Source of the DNA: Oxyruncus cristatus
Lineage: Eukaryota > Chordata > Aves > Passeriformes > Cotingidae
NCBI GenBank assembly: GCA_013399855.1
Contig: VXAY01005982.1
Location: 525,952 to 589,951, forward strand
Length of the DNA stretch: 64,000 bases
Direction of reading: 5' to 3'
The first letter of the stretch is position 1; each line of letters opens with the position of its first letter. A program made the position numbers and the translations under genes. Of this stretch, positions 21,725 through 33,064 are shown in pieces. Under the pieces are notes generated by a model. The model had not been told where the DNA came from. It saw only the letters and a program-made list of their open reading frames with translations, and made no database searches.

Positions 21725-23085
21725 AGGCCAGTGCCACAACCCCACAGGCGGTGGGATGAAGGGGAAGAGCAGATGTGGGGTAGCACCTCAGCCAGCTGGG
21801 CACAGTGCTGCCCTGCCAGTCCTGCCGTGCTGGTCAGAGCCACTGCTGTGTTGCCCACAGCCCTCAGGCATCATGTGACAGAGCTGGTCCACAGCAGGGA
21901 CCAGCTCTGCCTTCCCAGGAGCAGTTCTCCATGCCTGGAAACACCGAGATTAGCACAACTTGTGCTGCCTCAGCCCTGATGTGGAGCCCACAAGTGCTGG
22001 GGGGGCACTGGGAGCAGAGAGAGGGGGACACGCTGCCCCATGGGACAGAGCACAGCGAGCCCCCACCTCACCAAATCCCGCGCAACACCCCTGTCCTGTG
22101 GCACTGCCCCCTGACACAGGATCGATTCTCCGAGCAGAGGAAACATTCAGAATTATTTGGAAAGTGATGGTACTTGGGAAGATGGTCCCATTCCAGAGTC
22201 TGACTCAGGGGCTATTTTCAGCCCCGACCACGGGAGAGGATGCTCCTGCCCCGGGCGCGCGGTTGGCCCCAGCGCCCTGCCGGGTGCCAGCTGTGACCTG
22301 GCAGCAGCAGCAGGGCACAGGCAGCTCCTGCCCCGTCCCCCAGCGCGCGGAGCGGGCGGGAGGTGCCCGAGCAGGCTGGTCCCGGCCCACGGCCAGCGCC
22401 TCGCTGGCTCCGCACAAACCTCCCGCTGCCGCTGAGGAGCAGATGGACGAGCCTGGGAACCCTCCAGCACACGCTGAGCCCACGTCCTGACAACGTGCTG
22501 CCCGTGCCCAGGGCTGGGGTCAGACCCCTGCCAGCCCCAGGGCCACTGCCGAGCCCAAGGCACCCAGTGCTGTGTGACGGACACCACTGTCCATCCACAG
22601 CGAGCCAGCTCGAGATACAGATCCGCACGAGCCAACACTGGGGTGTCACGGACACCCCCATCTCACTTCATTCCCCCTGAAGGTGCCCAGGTCTCTGATT
22701 GAGAAGAACATGACTTGCTTTGACTTTTGGAAAGTTTCTGCTGCCCCATCACACACTGTGGGTAAATAATGCTGGCCAAAGGCGTTACAGCATGGGCATA
22801 AAAAATAGGCTGGATTTGGAGTTGAGATTTTCACAGTTAAGAAGAGAAGGTTTTCACTGGTTTTCTGCAGATACCAAATGGGGACGGGGCCAGAACTGAG
22901 TTGAGGGGAAAGGGCAGGGGTCTGACTTGAAGGCAACTTTAGCACCTTGCCACCTCCTTCTAAAAATCCCCAGGGAAAACAGAGCCTTTCTGCAGAGACA
23001 AGCTCTCCCAATTCCCATTTTGAGTGCTTTAGTGCTCCATGTCTCCTGTGTAACCCAAATTTCAACCTATCCCCAAGTACTGACA
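21725..23085. other. Mixed noncoding block, no gene seen
   Basis: A CpG-richer part lies at 22240-22440, and a gentler AT-rich part at 22670-22900. The 176-codon plus-strand frame (21960-22490) overlaps a 161-codon minus-strand frame. Neither has recognisable domains. Confidence 0.42.
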
Positions 23086-23090
23086 CTGAA

Positions 23091-23575
23091 TATTACAGCC
23101 CAGGGCTGGAAGGGCACTTAGACCCAGCAAGTGCAGCCCTGGGACACAGGCTAAAGGTTCCAATCCTGTGTTCATCCCATTCAGTGCCTCCCTCCCAGAC
23201 AGATATCTGGGTTTGATCCAGAGATGTCAAGCAACAGAGAATCCCCCACAGGCTTAAGCTGTTCCAGTGGTTAATTACCTTCCCTGATAAAAATATGCCC
23301 TTTGTTTCCAGTCAGAATTTGTCTTGCTGGAGCTTTCAGAGCCTGGATCTTGTTATGTCTTTTCCCTGCTAAATTAGAGCGCTCTGTACCCATAGAGATC
23401 TCTTGATCACAACCTAAAACAACCCACGTCGCAAAGCCACCTCTTAAACTTCTCTTGGATGAAAAGTTCAACCTACTTAGGCTCTGTCTCCCATAGCAGA
23501 GCAGATTTTCCAGCCCATGAACCATTTCTGTAGCACTTTCCTGCACATTTCCCATGCCACCAGTGTTTTTCCAGC
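23091..23575 (-). mobile_element. CR1 LINE 3' fragment, old and diverged
   Basis: Read on the plus strand this follows the antisense CR1 3' region. The order is GGCTGGAAGGGCACTTAGA (about 23105-23123), CTGTTCCAGTGGTTAATTAC (about 23258-23277), a segment ending GATCTTGTTATG (about 23346-23357), then CACCTCTTAAACTTCTCTTG (about 23439-23458) and ATTTCTGTAGCACTTTCCTG (about 23524-23543). All are recognisable but mutated versions of the avian CR1 tail. Only the 3' part is present, as usual for 5'-truncated CR1 copies. The left limit is judged from the GGAAGGG region; similarity may extend a little beyond 23575. The subfamily was not assigned. Confidence 0.82.
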
Positions 23576-23579
23576 ACAG

Positions 23580-24620
23580 ACCCCAAGCATGGTCCCAGCA
23601 TCCCAGTGGCACTGCTGGCACTCCCACGACACGCACCCCCTTTGTCACCCCCTGGCAGCCTTTTACCCCAACTATTAGTGGGGTACAGCCACAGTCACCT
23701 TCCCGCAGAAGGGGGACCTTCAGCATCCTGCAGGAGGGTGACAGCCATGGAGAGTGGCTGGCTGACCCCACTCCCCTCCAAGCAGGTCCCCAAACCTCTG
23801 TGACAGCCAGCAAGCTGCACCCAGGCCAAAGGGACAGATGACACCACTGTCACCCCAGCAATCGCTTCCTCTAGGCTCAGCAGGTTCAAGTCACGGATTT
23901 GTCACCACCACTCCAGGCAAGGAAGTGGCTCCTCAGAGAGCAAAGATCTAAGTGCCTTAAAATTCCCCTGGGAGTTTGTCACAGGGAGCAGGAGGCAGCA
24001 ACCAGAACTGGGGAAACCCAGGGCAGGTAGCCTATTGAGCACCCTGAGCCCAGAGGCACCTGGTGTCCCCCACAGTGATGCCACCCCAGAAGGTCACAGC
24101 AGTGCCTAGGCTCTGCTCCCTGCCCTGCCAGGGAGCTCCATGGCACCCAAGCCCTGCTAGGCACACTGGGATGGGCCCCTTGCCATGGGGATGCAGCTGG
24201 GAACTGGCAGGACAGCAGGGCAGAACCCCTCATCACAGAGCCCTGTACCCCAGGAATGGCCCAGCACCAGCAGCACACGGGCACCACCATCTGCAAATGC
24301 ACACGTCGAGTTAAACAAACCCAGGCAGCCCCCGGGAGCGACACAGAGAGAAGATAAACCAGCAGATCCCTGGGAATACTCACAGCCTGCCTGGCTCTCT
24401 CCCGTCAGTACATCTGTCCAGTCAGCACAAACATCCAGTCAGACCGGTCAGCACAGTGAGGGAGGGAAGGTCTGTGCCAGGGTCATGCCTAGAAACCCCC
24501 AAAATACTCCACAGCTCCAAATCAGCAGCAACCTCCCTCCCTGCTGGCACAGGGGGCCAGGGAACAGCCCAGGGAGCCCCAACTCTGTGTGCTCCCTGTC
24601 AGGCAAGGTCCTGCTCCTGC
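23580..24620. other. Mixed noncoding block, no gene seen
   Basis: Unique-looking CA-rich sequence after the CR1 fragment. Frames up to 171 codons carry no domains. Confidence 0.42.
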
Positions 24621-24624
24621 CAGA

Positions 24625-24830
24625 ACTGCATCCGTATTTAATTCACAGCAATTACACTCACATTCTGCAAGACAAATACATTTTACAAGCTCTCAGTTAA
24701 ATGTGGATAATTACGTCTGCCTGCACCAGGGGACAGCCCTGCCCAGGCTCAGGAGGAAGAATCACATCCCGATTCCACTAATGCTGTAAATTAGCAAGGA
24801 GCATCCCAATGGCAGCAGAGTAATTACCAG
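24625..24830. promoter_or_regulatory. AT-rich island
   Basis: Contains CGTATTTAATTCAC (about 24633-24646), GGATAATTACGTC (about 24705-24717) and AGTAATTACC (about 24819-24828), each with TAAT cores. A second AT patch follows at 24930-24980. Candidate noncoding element without a distinctive factor signature. Confidence 0.35.
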
Positions 24831-24834
24831 CTCC

Positions 24835-27800
24835 CACATCCCCCCTTCCCGTGGGCTGCTGCTCCTGCGCTCCCCCCACTCCGCATCATCCTCCCGCGCA
24901 GCACGGGTGTTCCCAGGCATATGCTGCTGTTAATGGGGCTTCTGTCACTTCAGCTGCTGGCAGAGATTATTTTATCTTGGGAACCCTCTCCCAGTGCCAG
25001 AGCCCAGGCTTTCAGCTCTAAATCATCCACAGGGGAACTCACAGGTGCGGGGGAACACAATACGGAAGCGTCAACTTTTTGGTTGTGCTTTGTGCCACAA
25101 AGGCTGCAATGGCAGCAGGAGAGTGGGAGGGGGAACCTACAGGACCAGCCCTGGCAGAGCCCAGGAATGCACCCAAGTCCAGCAAGCACAGAGGAGCACT
25201 GAGAAACAGAGAGGAAGAGGGAACAAAACCATCCAGGAAGGGCAGAGAAGAACATCTGGTCCCCAACCAGCACCAGGGCTGATGGAGGAGCCTCAAGGCC
25301 AGGGAAAAGCTCCAGCCTTGCCAGGACACCCAACAGCAAACACCACCTACACCACATGGTCTGCAAAAGGATGTTACACCTGAGCTCTGTTTAACAGTCA
25401 GGTAAACTGAGGCAGGCAGCAGCAAAGGAAAAACAAAAAAGTGAGTCGAGACCAAAACAAGCACAAAATTCCCTCCACAACCCCACTAACCTGTTCCATC
25501 TCCTCTCCACGCTGCTGCACACACAGGATGAAAACAGAGCTGCCAAACCACCTCCTGCAAATACCCTCCATCCTCCTTGGAGGGCTTTTATAGGGCACAA
25601 GCACTGCCCCCGCCCTCCCCAAGCCCTCGTTACTTCAACCACCTGCAGATGTGCCTGATGAGGGAGAAAGCCTTGGGCAGAGAATGAGGCAGCTCCAGCA
25701 CCTGTCAGCACTGCCAGGGACCATCCTGGGGTCCCCAGCCCCTCTGAAGGTGGCAAATAATGGAGCCAAGGGCTCCCGAGCCTGACCCCAGGCAGGGATG
25801 TGCAGGGACCCAGCTGGGCTTGGCATGACTCAAGCTGTGTTGCAGGGAGTCCCTGCTCCTCTCCCGACCTGCAGTTGCCACAGTAGAATCAAGATAAATA
25901 ACAACACCAGAATGAAATTGCCTCATTTTTCAAATCAGTGTGTCAAAGCCAACCTGTGCAATCCAGCTCTGTGCAGTCCCACAGTGCCACCACCTTCCCA
26001 CACTGGGCACAACCATCTCCCACCATTTCTCAGCCCCTCCAAACCTCCGAAGGTCCCAGATCAAGCTCTTCTGGTGCAGAGCTCCGTGACCCCTCAGGAG
26101 CTCCAAAACCAGGACCCAGGGGGACAGATTCAGTGTCCCTCGCCTGGCTCCCCAGCATGTCAGACTCACTTAGTGGGGATCTGCTAAGACACTTCAGACC
26201 TGTGTGTGAGAAGGGCTCAGGCTGGGGGGACTGGGGGACACAGCAGTCCACTAAAATAATTGGTTTAACATGGACTGGAAGAGGAGAGCAGCAAGAACAA
26301 GGTGAGAGCTGCACCCATCTCCAGCCCAGAACCCTCAGGGAAGGTGGGACCTGAGGCCACAGCAATGGCAGACTGCAAACCTGGATTTACCCAGCATGGC
26401 ATGTGCATCCTGCACCTGTGCCACATTCCTCCTGGCAGCCCGCGCCCAGCTCTGCTGTGGGATGGAGCTCGGAATGTTCCTGCTCTGGGCAGGATGGCCA
26501 CGCACCGGGCAGGCAGCACCAGCAGCTCCCGGTCGTGCTCCACCCCAGCCCCGGAGCACCGTGGGCTCTGCACAGCACTGACATCGTGTGCCAGAGCATC
26601 GCTGACCCTCCCACCCCGCTCACACCCCGAGGAGAGGGGGCACTGCTCCACGGCTGGCATGGCAGGCACGAGCAGACGGAGGCTCAGCGTGGCTCCTGCC
26701 AGGGAAAGCTCATGCACTTTACCACTGCTGAGCAGCTTCTGTGTTCCTGAAATATCCTCTTCCCCTGGGCAACTTCATATGTGAGTCTTGGGACTTGCCG
26801 GAGCATTAAACTGACATCTAGGTCACGGTAAGGAATTGCTCAACGCCTCCAGGAAAAAGGGGTTTCCTTCCCCATCCCAGCGCCTCCTTCACCAGCTCAG
26901 GAGCGAGCACTTAACAGGGGTGACCACTTCTAGCCAGGAATGAAGGCGGCTGTGGGGGTGGAAAAGGGATTAAAACAATTTCTGAGACCTGGTCTAGAGA
27001 TAAGCCGCCTTTTCTGGAGCCCTCTCAGCTCTTCACAGTTCCTGGAGCAGCACCTCTGCAGAAAAAGACACTGGTACGATTTAAAACCCAGGGAGCCTGG
27101 CTGGACACGGGCCAAGGCCGGTAAAACAGAGCCTCACCATGTTTAGCTGGGCAGATGCCGTGCCCGAGAACCACGGGTGATCCGTCCTGACTGGTGATAC
27201 CCACGACCTTGCTGGCACACAGCAGCCCTGGCCAAGCGAGCCCCAGCCCTGCCTGCAACTCCCGGAGGTTCCACGGCAGCCCCTGGGTGCCAAGCTTATC
27301 ACAGGGGCCTGGGGAGGGGCACGGAGAAGGGATGCATCCCGCTCCAGTGGCATGGACCACATCGCCCATGGCACAGCCAAGGGAGCCTGGAGCGGTCCCG
27401 GTCCCTGTGTTTCTCAGGAGGGAGCACCCAGCTGCCAGCAGCCTCATGGCACAGTCTGACCCCCAGGGCATGCCTTGGCCCTCGTGGACCTGCAGCCTCC
27501 GTGGCACCCACACCACAGCCTGAAAGCCAATTGAACAAATGGTGCTTGCTGGGAAGGACAGCTGGGGCACTGGAGAGCCCTGGGCTCCTGCGGGCAGTGG
27601 CTGCTGCTACCCTCCACCCCTGTGGCACCAGGACAGGGTTAGACCGGCACGGCAGTGAGGAAAGAGACCCTTCCCTCTTCCTTAACACCACTGCACACAC
27701 TTGCCTCCCCGGTAACAGGGATGAGGAGGCAAGAGTTTGCCTGATGAAGTGTTCTGGTGGCTGCGCAGTAGGAGTGGGCCATGGCAGATCACGGGAATAA

Positions 27801-28365
27801 GCCAGGAAAAGGGGGAGATGAGCAATTGGCAGCAGCCAGCTGTGCATCCTGGCGCTGACGGGGCCGAGGTGGGCCGGCTGGGTTTCAGGGGGAAGAGCAG
27901 CAGAGAGAGAAGGGTGATAACAAGAGCCATGAGTGGTGCCGGATCCTGCACCTCGGCTGACGCAGAGGCCTCCCTGTCAGGGACACAAAGTGGAACCGCT
28001 CAAGCACATCATTGATTTTTAATAGAAGTAGGTAATGCTCTGGGAATCCAGCACTCAGCCCCATTTGCTCTCCCCTGGTCTCCCCATCTGCCCCAGCTCA
28101 CTCCCCCGATGGCTCTGCCCCGGAGCTGGGACCCCAGGGTCACTTTGGGACCCTCACAATGAACACTGGCAGCAGCACCACCTCTGGGAAATGGGCAGAC
28201 GTGGGACACCCAGGCTGCGGGATGGACAGGGGACAGACCGGGAAGGGGGTGACCACTCGGGGACAGGGATCTGTGGGACAGAGGGCTGGCCCTGCTCTCC
28301 TGGGAAAAGCTCGGTGTACAGCGGCGCCTGTCCCTCTCCCTGCCGTGTCACGATGATGGAGTGCC
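24835..28365. other. Long GC-rich noncoding block, no gene seen
   Basis: Frames of 120-182 codons occur on both strands (for example 27025-27570 and 27299-27847 on the minus strand), all Gly/Ser/Cys/Pro-rich with no recognisable domain. Minor AT patches lie at 25860-25960, 26250-26275 and 28005-28030. No repeat family was seen. Confidence 0.42.
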
Positions 28366-28369
28366 GGAT

Positions 28370-28500
28370 GTAGGCACCATAATGGTTTCATCAACTGAGC
28401 TACTTTTTATGAGAAATTTGTTGCAATCCCTTCCCTCTCCCCGGCTGCTGTCACCTTAACAGATGCCAGACCTAAAAGAATAATAATCCTGGCAGGAACC
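28370..28500. other. Small AT-rich island
   Basis: About 130 bp with CATAATGGTTTCATC (about 28378-28392) and AAAGAATAATAATCC (about 28476-28490). A candidate noncoding element of low confidence. Confidence 0.3.
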
Positions 28501-28504
28501 CTTG

Positions 28505-29100
28505 AACTAGAGTGAGCAGCATCCCAGGGGGAGGGCAGGAGTGGGCAGAAAATTCATTTTTGCAGGAGCTCAGGTCCACTCAGAGCTGCCCCAGCCTGAT
28601 GCTGCCCAGGCTGGGAGAGTCGCTAGTGCCCTCCTCTTCCTTCCTTGGGGAAACCTGCTCTGTGCAGATCTGCTGCCATGCTGGAAAAACTCTGGAGAGG
28701 AGCCCCTCAGCCTCAGCCCATCCATCCTGCCTTCATACAGATTCCATCTGGACTCCATCCGGACTCCCGCCTGCTGCACTGACCACCCACCCAGTCAGCA
28801 CCTAAAATGCACCTCCTCCCCCAACACAACTCCTACACCTATTCCTGTCCCTGACACCTCTCTAAGAAGCTTCACCAATGGAACCAGTGCAGGCAGAGCC
28901 AGTACCAGCAGACCAGACACAGATGTGGGCAGATGTTATCATGCCCCACATCCTGCTGCTGGATTCCCCTGGCCACCGCCTGGCAAGGCTGGACACGGGC
29001 AGCCTGGGCCATGATCCATCACATCCTCGCTCCCCTGCTCTGGGAGCTCACCTCCTGTCTGTCACCACCAGTGCTAGCGGGTGCCACGGGCAGGAGGCAG
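28505..29100. other. Mixed noncoding sequence, nothing recognised
   Basis: A 157-codon frame (28541-29014) has no domain features. The block ends at the tandem repeat listed next. Confidence 0.4.
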
Positions 29101-29105
29101 CGGCG

Positions 29106-29159
29106 CAGTGCCACCATCACAGTGCCACCATCACAGTGCCACCATCACAGTGCCACCAT
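29106..29159. repeat. 14-bp tandem repeat, about 3.9 copies
   Basis: The unit CAGTGCCACCATCA is repeated without change at 29106, 29120 and 29134, with a partial fourth copy from 29148. Perfect identity suggests recent expansion, so the locus may vary in length between individuals. Confidence 0.9.
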
Positions 29160-29454
29160 GGGCTGCACTGCGGCACAGGAGGGTGGGCAGCGGGGATAGC
29201 GCAGTCCCTTCTGCCACTGCTGGTCTGCAGGCTCCAGGGACACCCCAGACCGAGCCAGGGATCTGATCCCCATGCTGAGCCCCTGGGCACTGGCAGCAGC
29301 TGGAGCAGGTGGAGCCAGTGGGATGGGCAGCAGAGGCATCTGGGGTGGCTTCTCCTGCACTCGGCAAAGCCCCGGGAGCTGATCTGGGGATTCCCAAGGC
29401 TGTGAGTGCCAGACCTGCCCTCGCGCTGCCTTCTCCTGTGAGGAGCTGCTGCTC

Positions 29455-29640
29455 TGCGATGAGTCATCGCTGGAAGACAAATTCTATTTAAAGGACTTTA
29501 TTCGCAGAAAATTGAGTTTTAATAACAGGGCATCAAACGAGCAGAAAATACCAAACTTCCAAGTGGAGCGAAGTTTCCGTATGTTAATTTATCCAGCACA
29601 GTCACCGCTTGGAGGAATAACCATGCAGAGAGCTCCTCTC
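29455..29640. promoter_or_regulatory. AT-rich island headed by a bZIP palindrome
   Basis: After the palindrome at its left edge the island continues with ATTCTATTTAAAGGAC (about 29481-29496), GAGTTTTAATAACAGG (about 29514-29529) and ATGTTAATTTATCC (about 29581-29594). It has about 180 bp of AT-rich sequence with TAAT cores. Candidate enhancer. Confidence 0.42.
29456..29470. promoter_or_regulatory. Palindromic AP-1/bZIP site
   Basis: GCGATGAGTCATCGC is a 15-bp inverted repeat around a central G and contains the perfect AP-1 core TGAGTCA (29460-29466). Symmetry beyond the 7-bp core is uncommon by chance and suggests selection for a bZIP dimer. The GCGA flanks do not match the MARE. Confidence 0.45.
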
Positions 29641-30086
29641 TCTGACAGTGCAGCAAAGGGAGCCCTGTCCTGCTCCCCGGAGCATTTCCTGGCCACAGAG
29701 AACAGGAATGGGGACAGCCACGCTGGCTGTGACCACAGCCGTTGGCACGGCTGTGAGCAGGGGCTCCTGGCTCGCTGGCCGCCCTGCGCCGCTGCCGCGC
29801 TCCCAGGAGCCTTCAGGCTCTGTTTCGCTGCCGGTGGGAGGGCGGGAGGAGACAGCGTGGAGCTTGCTTTAAAAATAGATCAAACCCTCTGCTACGAAGC
29901 CATTTTATTAGAGCAGCACAAGCTGTCGGGCTGGTGACACCTCTGTGAGCACCCCGGGGAAGTTTTCCCAGATGAATTTGAAAAGCAAGTGAGGGGAAGA
30001 ACGACAAAGATGAAGTAGGCTTGTTTTCCAACCAGAAAAAAAAGCCTGGGGAAGAAGCCTGTCTGCACTGAAGCCCCCGGCCCCAT

Positions 30087-30143
30087 CCCCAGCCCACATC
30101 CCTGTCCCCAGCCCACATGCATGTCCCCAGCCCACACACACCT
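30087..30143. repeat. 19-bp tandem repeat, three copies
   Basis: Units starting CCCCAGCCCACAT at 30087, 30106 and 30125, with differences confined to the last six bases. A small minisatellite. Confidence 0.85.
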
Positions 30144-31287
30144 CCCAGCCATCCCCAGGTGCCCTGGGGCCAGTGCTTCGGCTCTCACACGAGGGTGAGG
30201 CTTTGTCTCGGCCCCAATCTACCCAGTGGCTCCTCTGCACAAGGTGTTGACTCCCATGCCCCCACCTTGCCATGCACTGTGCCCGGCTCTGGACAGGGCC
30301 AGCACCTCTTGCGAAGGGCAGAGGGAAGTGCCTGTCTCCTGGAGCTGCAGCAGAGCGGTGGCCGAGCCTCACCATCCCCCTGAGGCTGCCCAGGACGGGG
30401 GGCCCAGGGCTCAGCAGGGCTGGGGGTTCAGCTCAAACCCAGCTCAATATCCCTGAGCTGGAGCTGCCAAGTGCCAAGGACAGGATTTGTCCCTGCAGGG
30501 CTCAGCAGCACAGCAGCCAGCCCAGGATCCCAGTATTGCTTTTGTGTGCACCATGACTGACTCATGTTTTTAAAAGGAACACTGGGAAAAAGAGAGGGAA
30601 AGAGGAACACGTAGGAGCTCTCTCGAAAGCAGGAAAGCACTTTCCATCTGATCCACCTCTTGTCAATCAATCACCACTGCTCTGGCTTCCTCAGCTGGGC
30701 AAAGGCCGAGTGCTGGGAAATCCATGGTGGGACTGGGGCACACTTGGTCCTGCTGTGAGCCGGGTCCTGGGCGCTGAGCTGCATCGAGAGACTTCCACCC
30801 GCAAGGAGCTGGTTCCCCCCGCAGCAGCTCATGGAGCAGCTGGCAGAGGCCAGGGTCCTTCCAGAGCAATGTTAGCGATGCCCAGGGAAGAGCTCATCGT
30901 GTGTCACGGAAACAGCTCTGTGCCGGTCACAGCGGGCGGCCAGAGGACACGGGGGGCACCGGTCAGGGCCGGACCAGGGCTCTGCTCCGGCTCAGCTGCC
31001 AGTGTCCAGCAATGGCCCCGTGCACAGGTTGGGCACCTGCCGCTCCCAGGACCGCTCCTGGTGTCAGCAGCTGACCCCTCTGGCCCCATCAGACCCAGGT
31101 GAGAGCAACATCTGCCGCTGGTCGGCCTCAGCTGGTGGGACACGGCGAGTACTGGGACACAGAGCGGCTGGTCCCAAGGCCAGGGAAACCACTGAGCACT
31201 CCGAGGCTGCTCCACAGCATGGATGAGAGGGCATAAAATCAACCTGGGTGTTGCCTGAAAACTGATGGAGAAATTTGCTTTGGCGCA

Positions 31288-31368
31288 TGGGGGGGATGAG
31301 AGGAGAGGGATGAAGAAATGGGGATGAGGAAAGAGGGAAGAGGGATGAGCTGAACAGAATGAGGGATG
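31288..31368. repeat. Degenerate purine-rich GGGATGAG repeat
   Basis: GGGATGAG-like words recur with AGAGGGA spacers for about 80 bp. All-purine strands of this kind can adopt triplex structure. On the other strand they give the Ser/Pro/Phe-rich translation. Confidence 0.6.
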
Positions 31369-31620
31369 GTAACTCACTCGTGCCCAGGCTGCGGGACAGA
31401 GCAGAGGAACGGGAAGTGAAGCTACAGGCTCCACAGCAGGAGCAAAACTCGGAACATCCCGTGAGTTCAAAGCAGAGGAACAAGGAAACCTCCATCCCAG
31501 AAACCCCCTAGAACTGGCCCAACACATTGTGTCAAGCTGTGATGGGCCACAGTGCTGGGAAGAAAAGCACGGAGACAAGAGGAGTTGGGGTAGGGAGAGA
31601 CCCTCCCCAGAAACCCCATC

Positions 31621-31671
31621 ATGCAGAACAGGAGCTCAGTGAAAACCAAGGTGGAAATATATGACAAACAG
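31621..31671 (+). other. Candidate 17-codon first coding exon ending at a consensus donor (weak)
   Basis: The frame MQNRSSVKTKVEIYDKQ ends exactly at CAG, followed by GTAAGAT, a near-ideal splice donor. An A at -3 favours the ATG. The residue mix (Lys, Val, Asp, Tyr) is unlike nearby noise. No downstream acceptor or family was recognised, and such short coincidences occur often in 64 kb. Confidence 0.12.
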
Positions 31672-31964
31672 GTAAGATCTGCCCATACCTAATGCAGCTC
31701 ATGCAACATGTAAGTTGGGAATGCAAGGGGCTGGGCTGGCAGCAGCATCCCGGTGGGACTGGGGGTGGGGGCAGGAGGGGTCAGCCCAGAGGGGGGTGGC
31801 AGACTCTGAGACCAGAGGTACCAAGCAGCACAAAGTCCAAAACACTGAACACCAGGACCACGTGGGAGCATCTGCTCCAACCTGGGAACCACATGGGGAC
31901 ACTTCTCGGCGCATTACTCAGCCATGGGCTGACTCTGAGTCACCAGCTCTGGCATCTGGGAAGA

Positions 31965-31993
31965 GAGTGAGTGCGAGTGTGAGTGTGAGTGTG
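31965..31993. repeat. GAGTGT hexamer microsatellite
   Basis: About four and a half GAGTGT/GAGTGA/GTGCGA units, slightly impure. A minor simple repeat. Confidence 0.8.
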
Positions 31994-32679
31994 CTCCCAG
32001 GCTGCCTGGCACTGGGAGCTCCAGAAAGGCGCCTGTGTCTGTGTCGCCACGCCGTGCCTGGCTTGGATCTGTGCTGTGGGATGACCCTGTCTGGGAAGGT
32101 CAAGCTGAGGGAGCAGGGAGAGCTGCCAGGGGATGGGGAGCTGCTCTAGGAGCCAACGGAAGGACAGGACAGAGGAGCTGGTCCAAGCCCAACCAAGACT
32201 TCTCTATAAATACACAGGGAATGGGCACTGGGAGGAGCTGGTCAGGGTAAAGGATGATGTTGGTACAAGAATAAATGGGTATAAAAGGCTCAGATAAAGG
32301 GAGGCAGGAGGAAACAGGGAAGGACAGGCATCAGATGAGGAAAGGGGCTGCTGTGAGACTGCCTGGACAGCGGGACAAGGCTTGGGGCTCTAGGCCTCTT
32401 CCTAAAACACACCTTTAAACACCACACAGATGTTTCACTGCTTCCAACACGGAACTGAAAAGTGATGCCCAAAGCAGAGCAGCCCTTGTCCCCATGAGCA
32501 GCGACCACCTGCAGCAGGGAGCAGGCAGAGGACAGGGCGTTGGCCCATGGACACCTGCTGGCTACTACACTGGAGCCTCTTCCCACTGCATCCCTGGAAA
32601 ATCAAGTGCTGCTGCTCCCTGCTCTGTCCAGACTGCTTCCCTAACTCCGTGCAGCAATCCAGGCTGCTGATCAGATGGA

Positions 32680-33060
32680 AAGTCTCCATCCCATAATAAA
32701 CAGAGTGTACTATTTATAAACCTGAAAACGTCTTTATTATTATTATTTTCCCCCAGAAAAAAAACATAATAACCCCCCCCTGAACACTGCTGTTAAACAC
32801 ACCCCAGCACGGCCCTGCAGGTCCGTGGCGCTGGTGCCGCTTCCCCGGGCAGTGCCCAGCGGAACAGATGGCAGCGTGGGCGTTAGGTACCAGCCTCCTG
32901 GCAATCCGAACATCTGTTACCGTTAGAAAATGCTAATTGCCATCAATCAGGACAGCACCTACCCACATTTACATGCAAGCACAAAAAAATTACGTCTAAA
33001 TTTCTCCGAGTACAACACTTGCTGCATGTTAAGTAACCGGAGCTGCTCAGATGCTGCGCG
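32680..33060. promoter_or_regulatory. AT-rich islands with MEF2 and PBX/HOX sites
   Basis: The left part (32690-32800) has a perfect MEF2 site CTATTTATAA (32710-32719), a (TTA)n run (about 32732-32747) and an eight-base C run. The right part (32890-33040) has GCTAATTGCC followed at once by ATCAATCA (32942-32949), the reverse of the PBX/HOX consensus TGATTGAT, with GGACAG close by. Candidate Hox-responsive enhancer. Confidence 0.45.
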
Positions 33061-33064
33061 GCAG

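Larger units (their letters stand above)
29645..32675. other. Mixed noncoding block, no confident gene
   Basis: The block contains an AT patch at 29860-30020, a T/A-rich piece at 30540-30690 with an AP-1 core TGACTCA (30558-30564), the 19-bp tandem repeat, a purine-rich tract and a weak exon candidate, all listed separately. The 224-codon minus-strand frame (30904-31578) is mainly the reverse of the purine tract and is not called. Confidence 0.4.

Noticed and set aside
22097..22117. GGCACTGCCCCCTGACACAGG as a second CTCF site
   Set aside because: Three mismatches at informative positions after the CCCCT core.
30904..31578. 224-codon minus-strand frame with Phe/Pro/Ser-rich middle
   Set aside because: The middle is the reverse of a purine-rich simple repeat (31288-31368).
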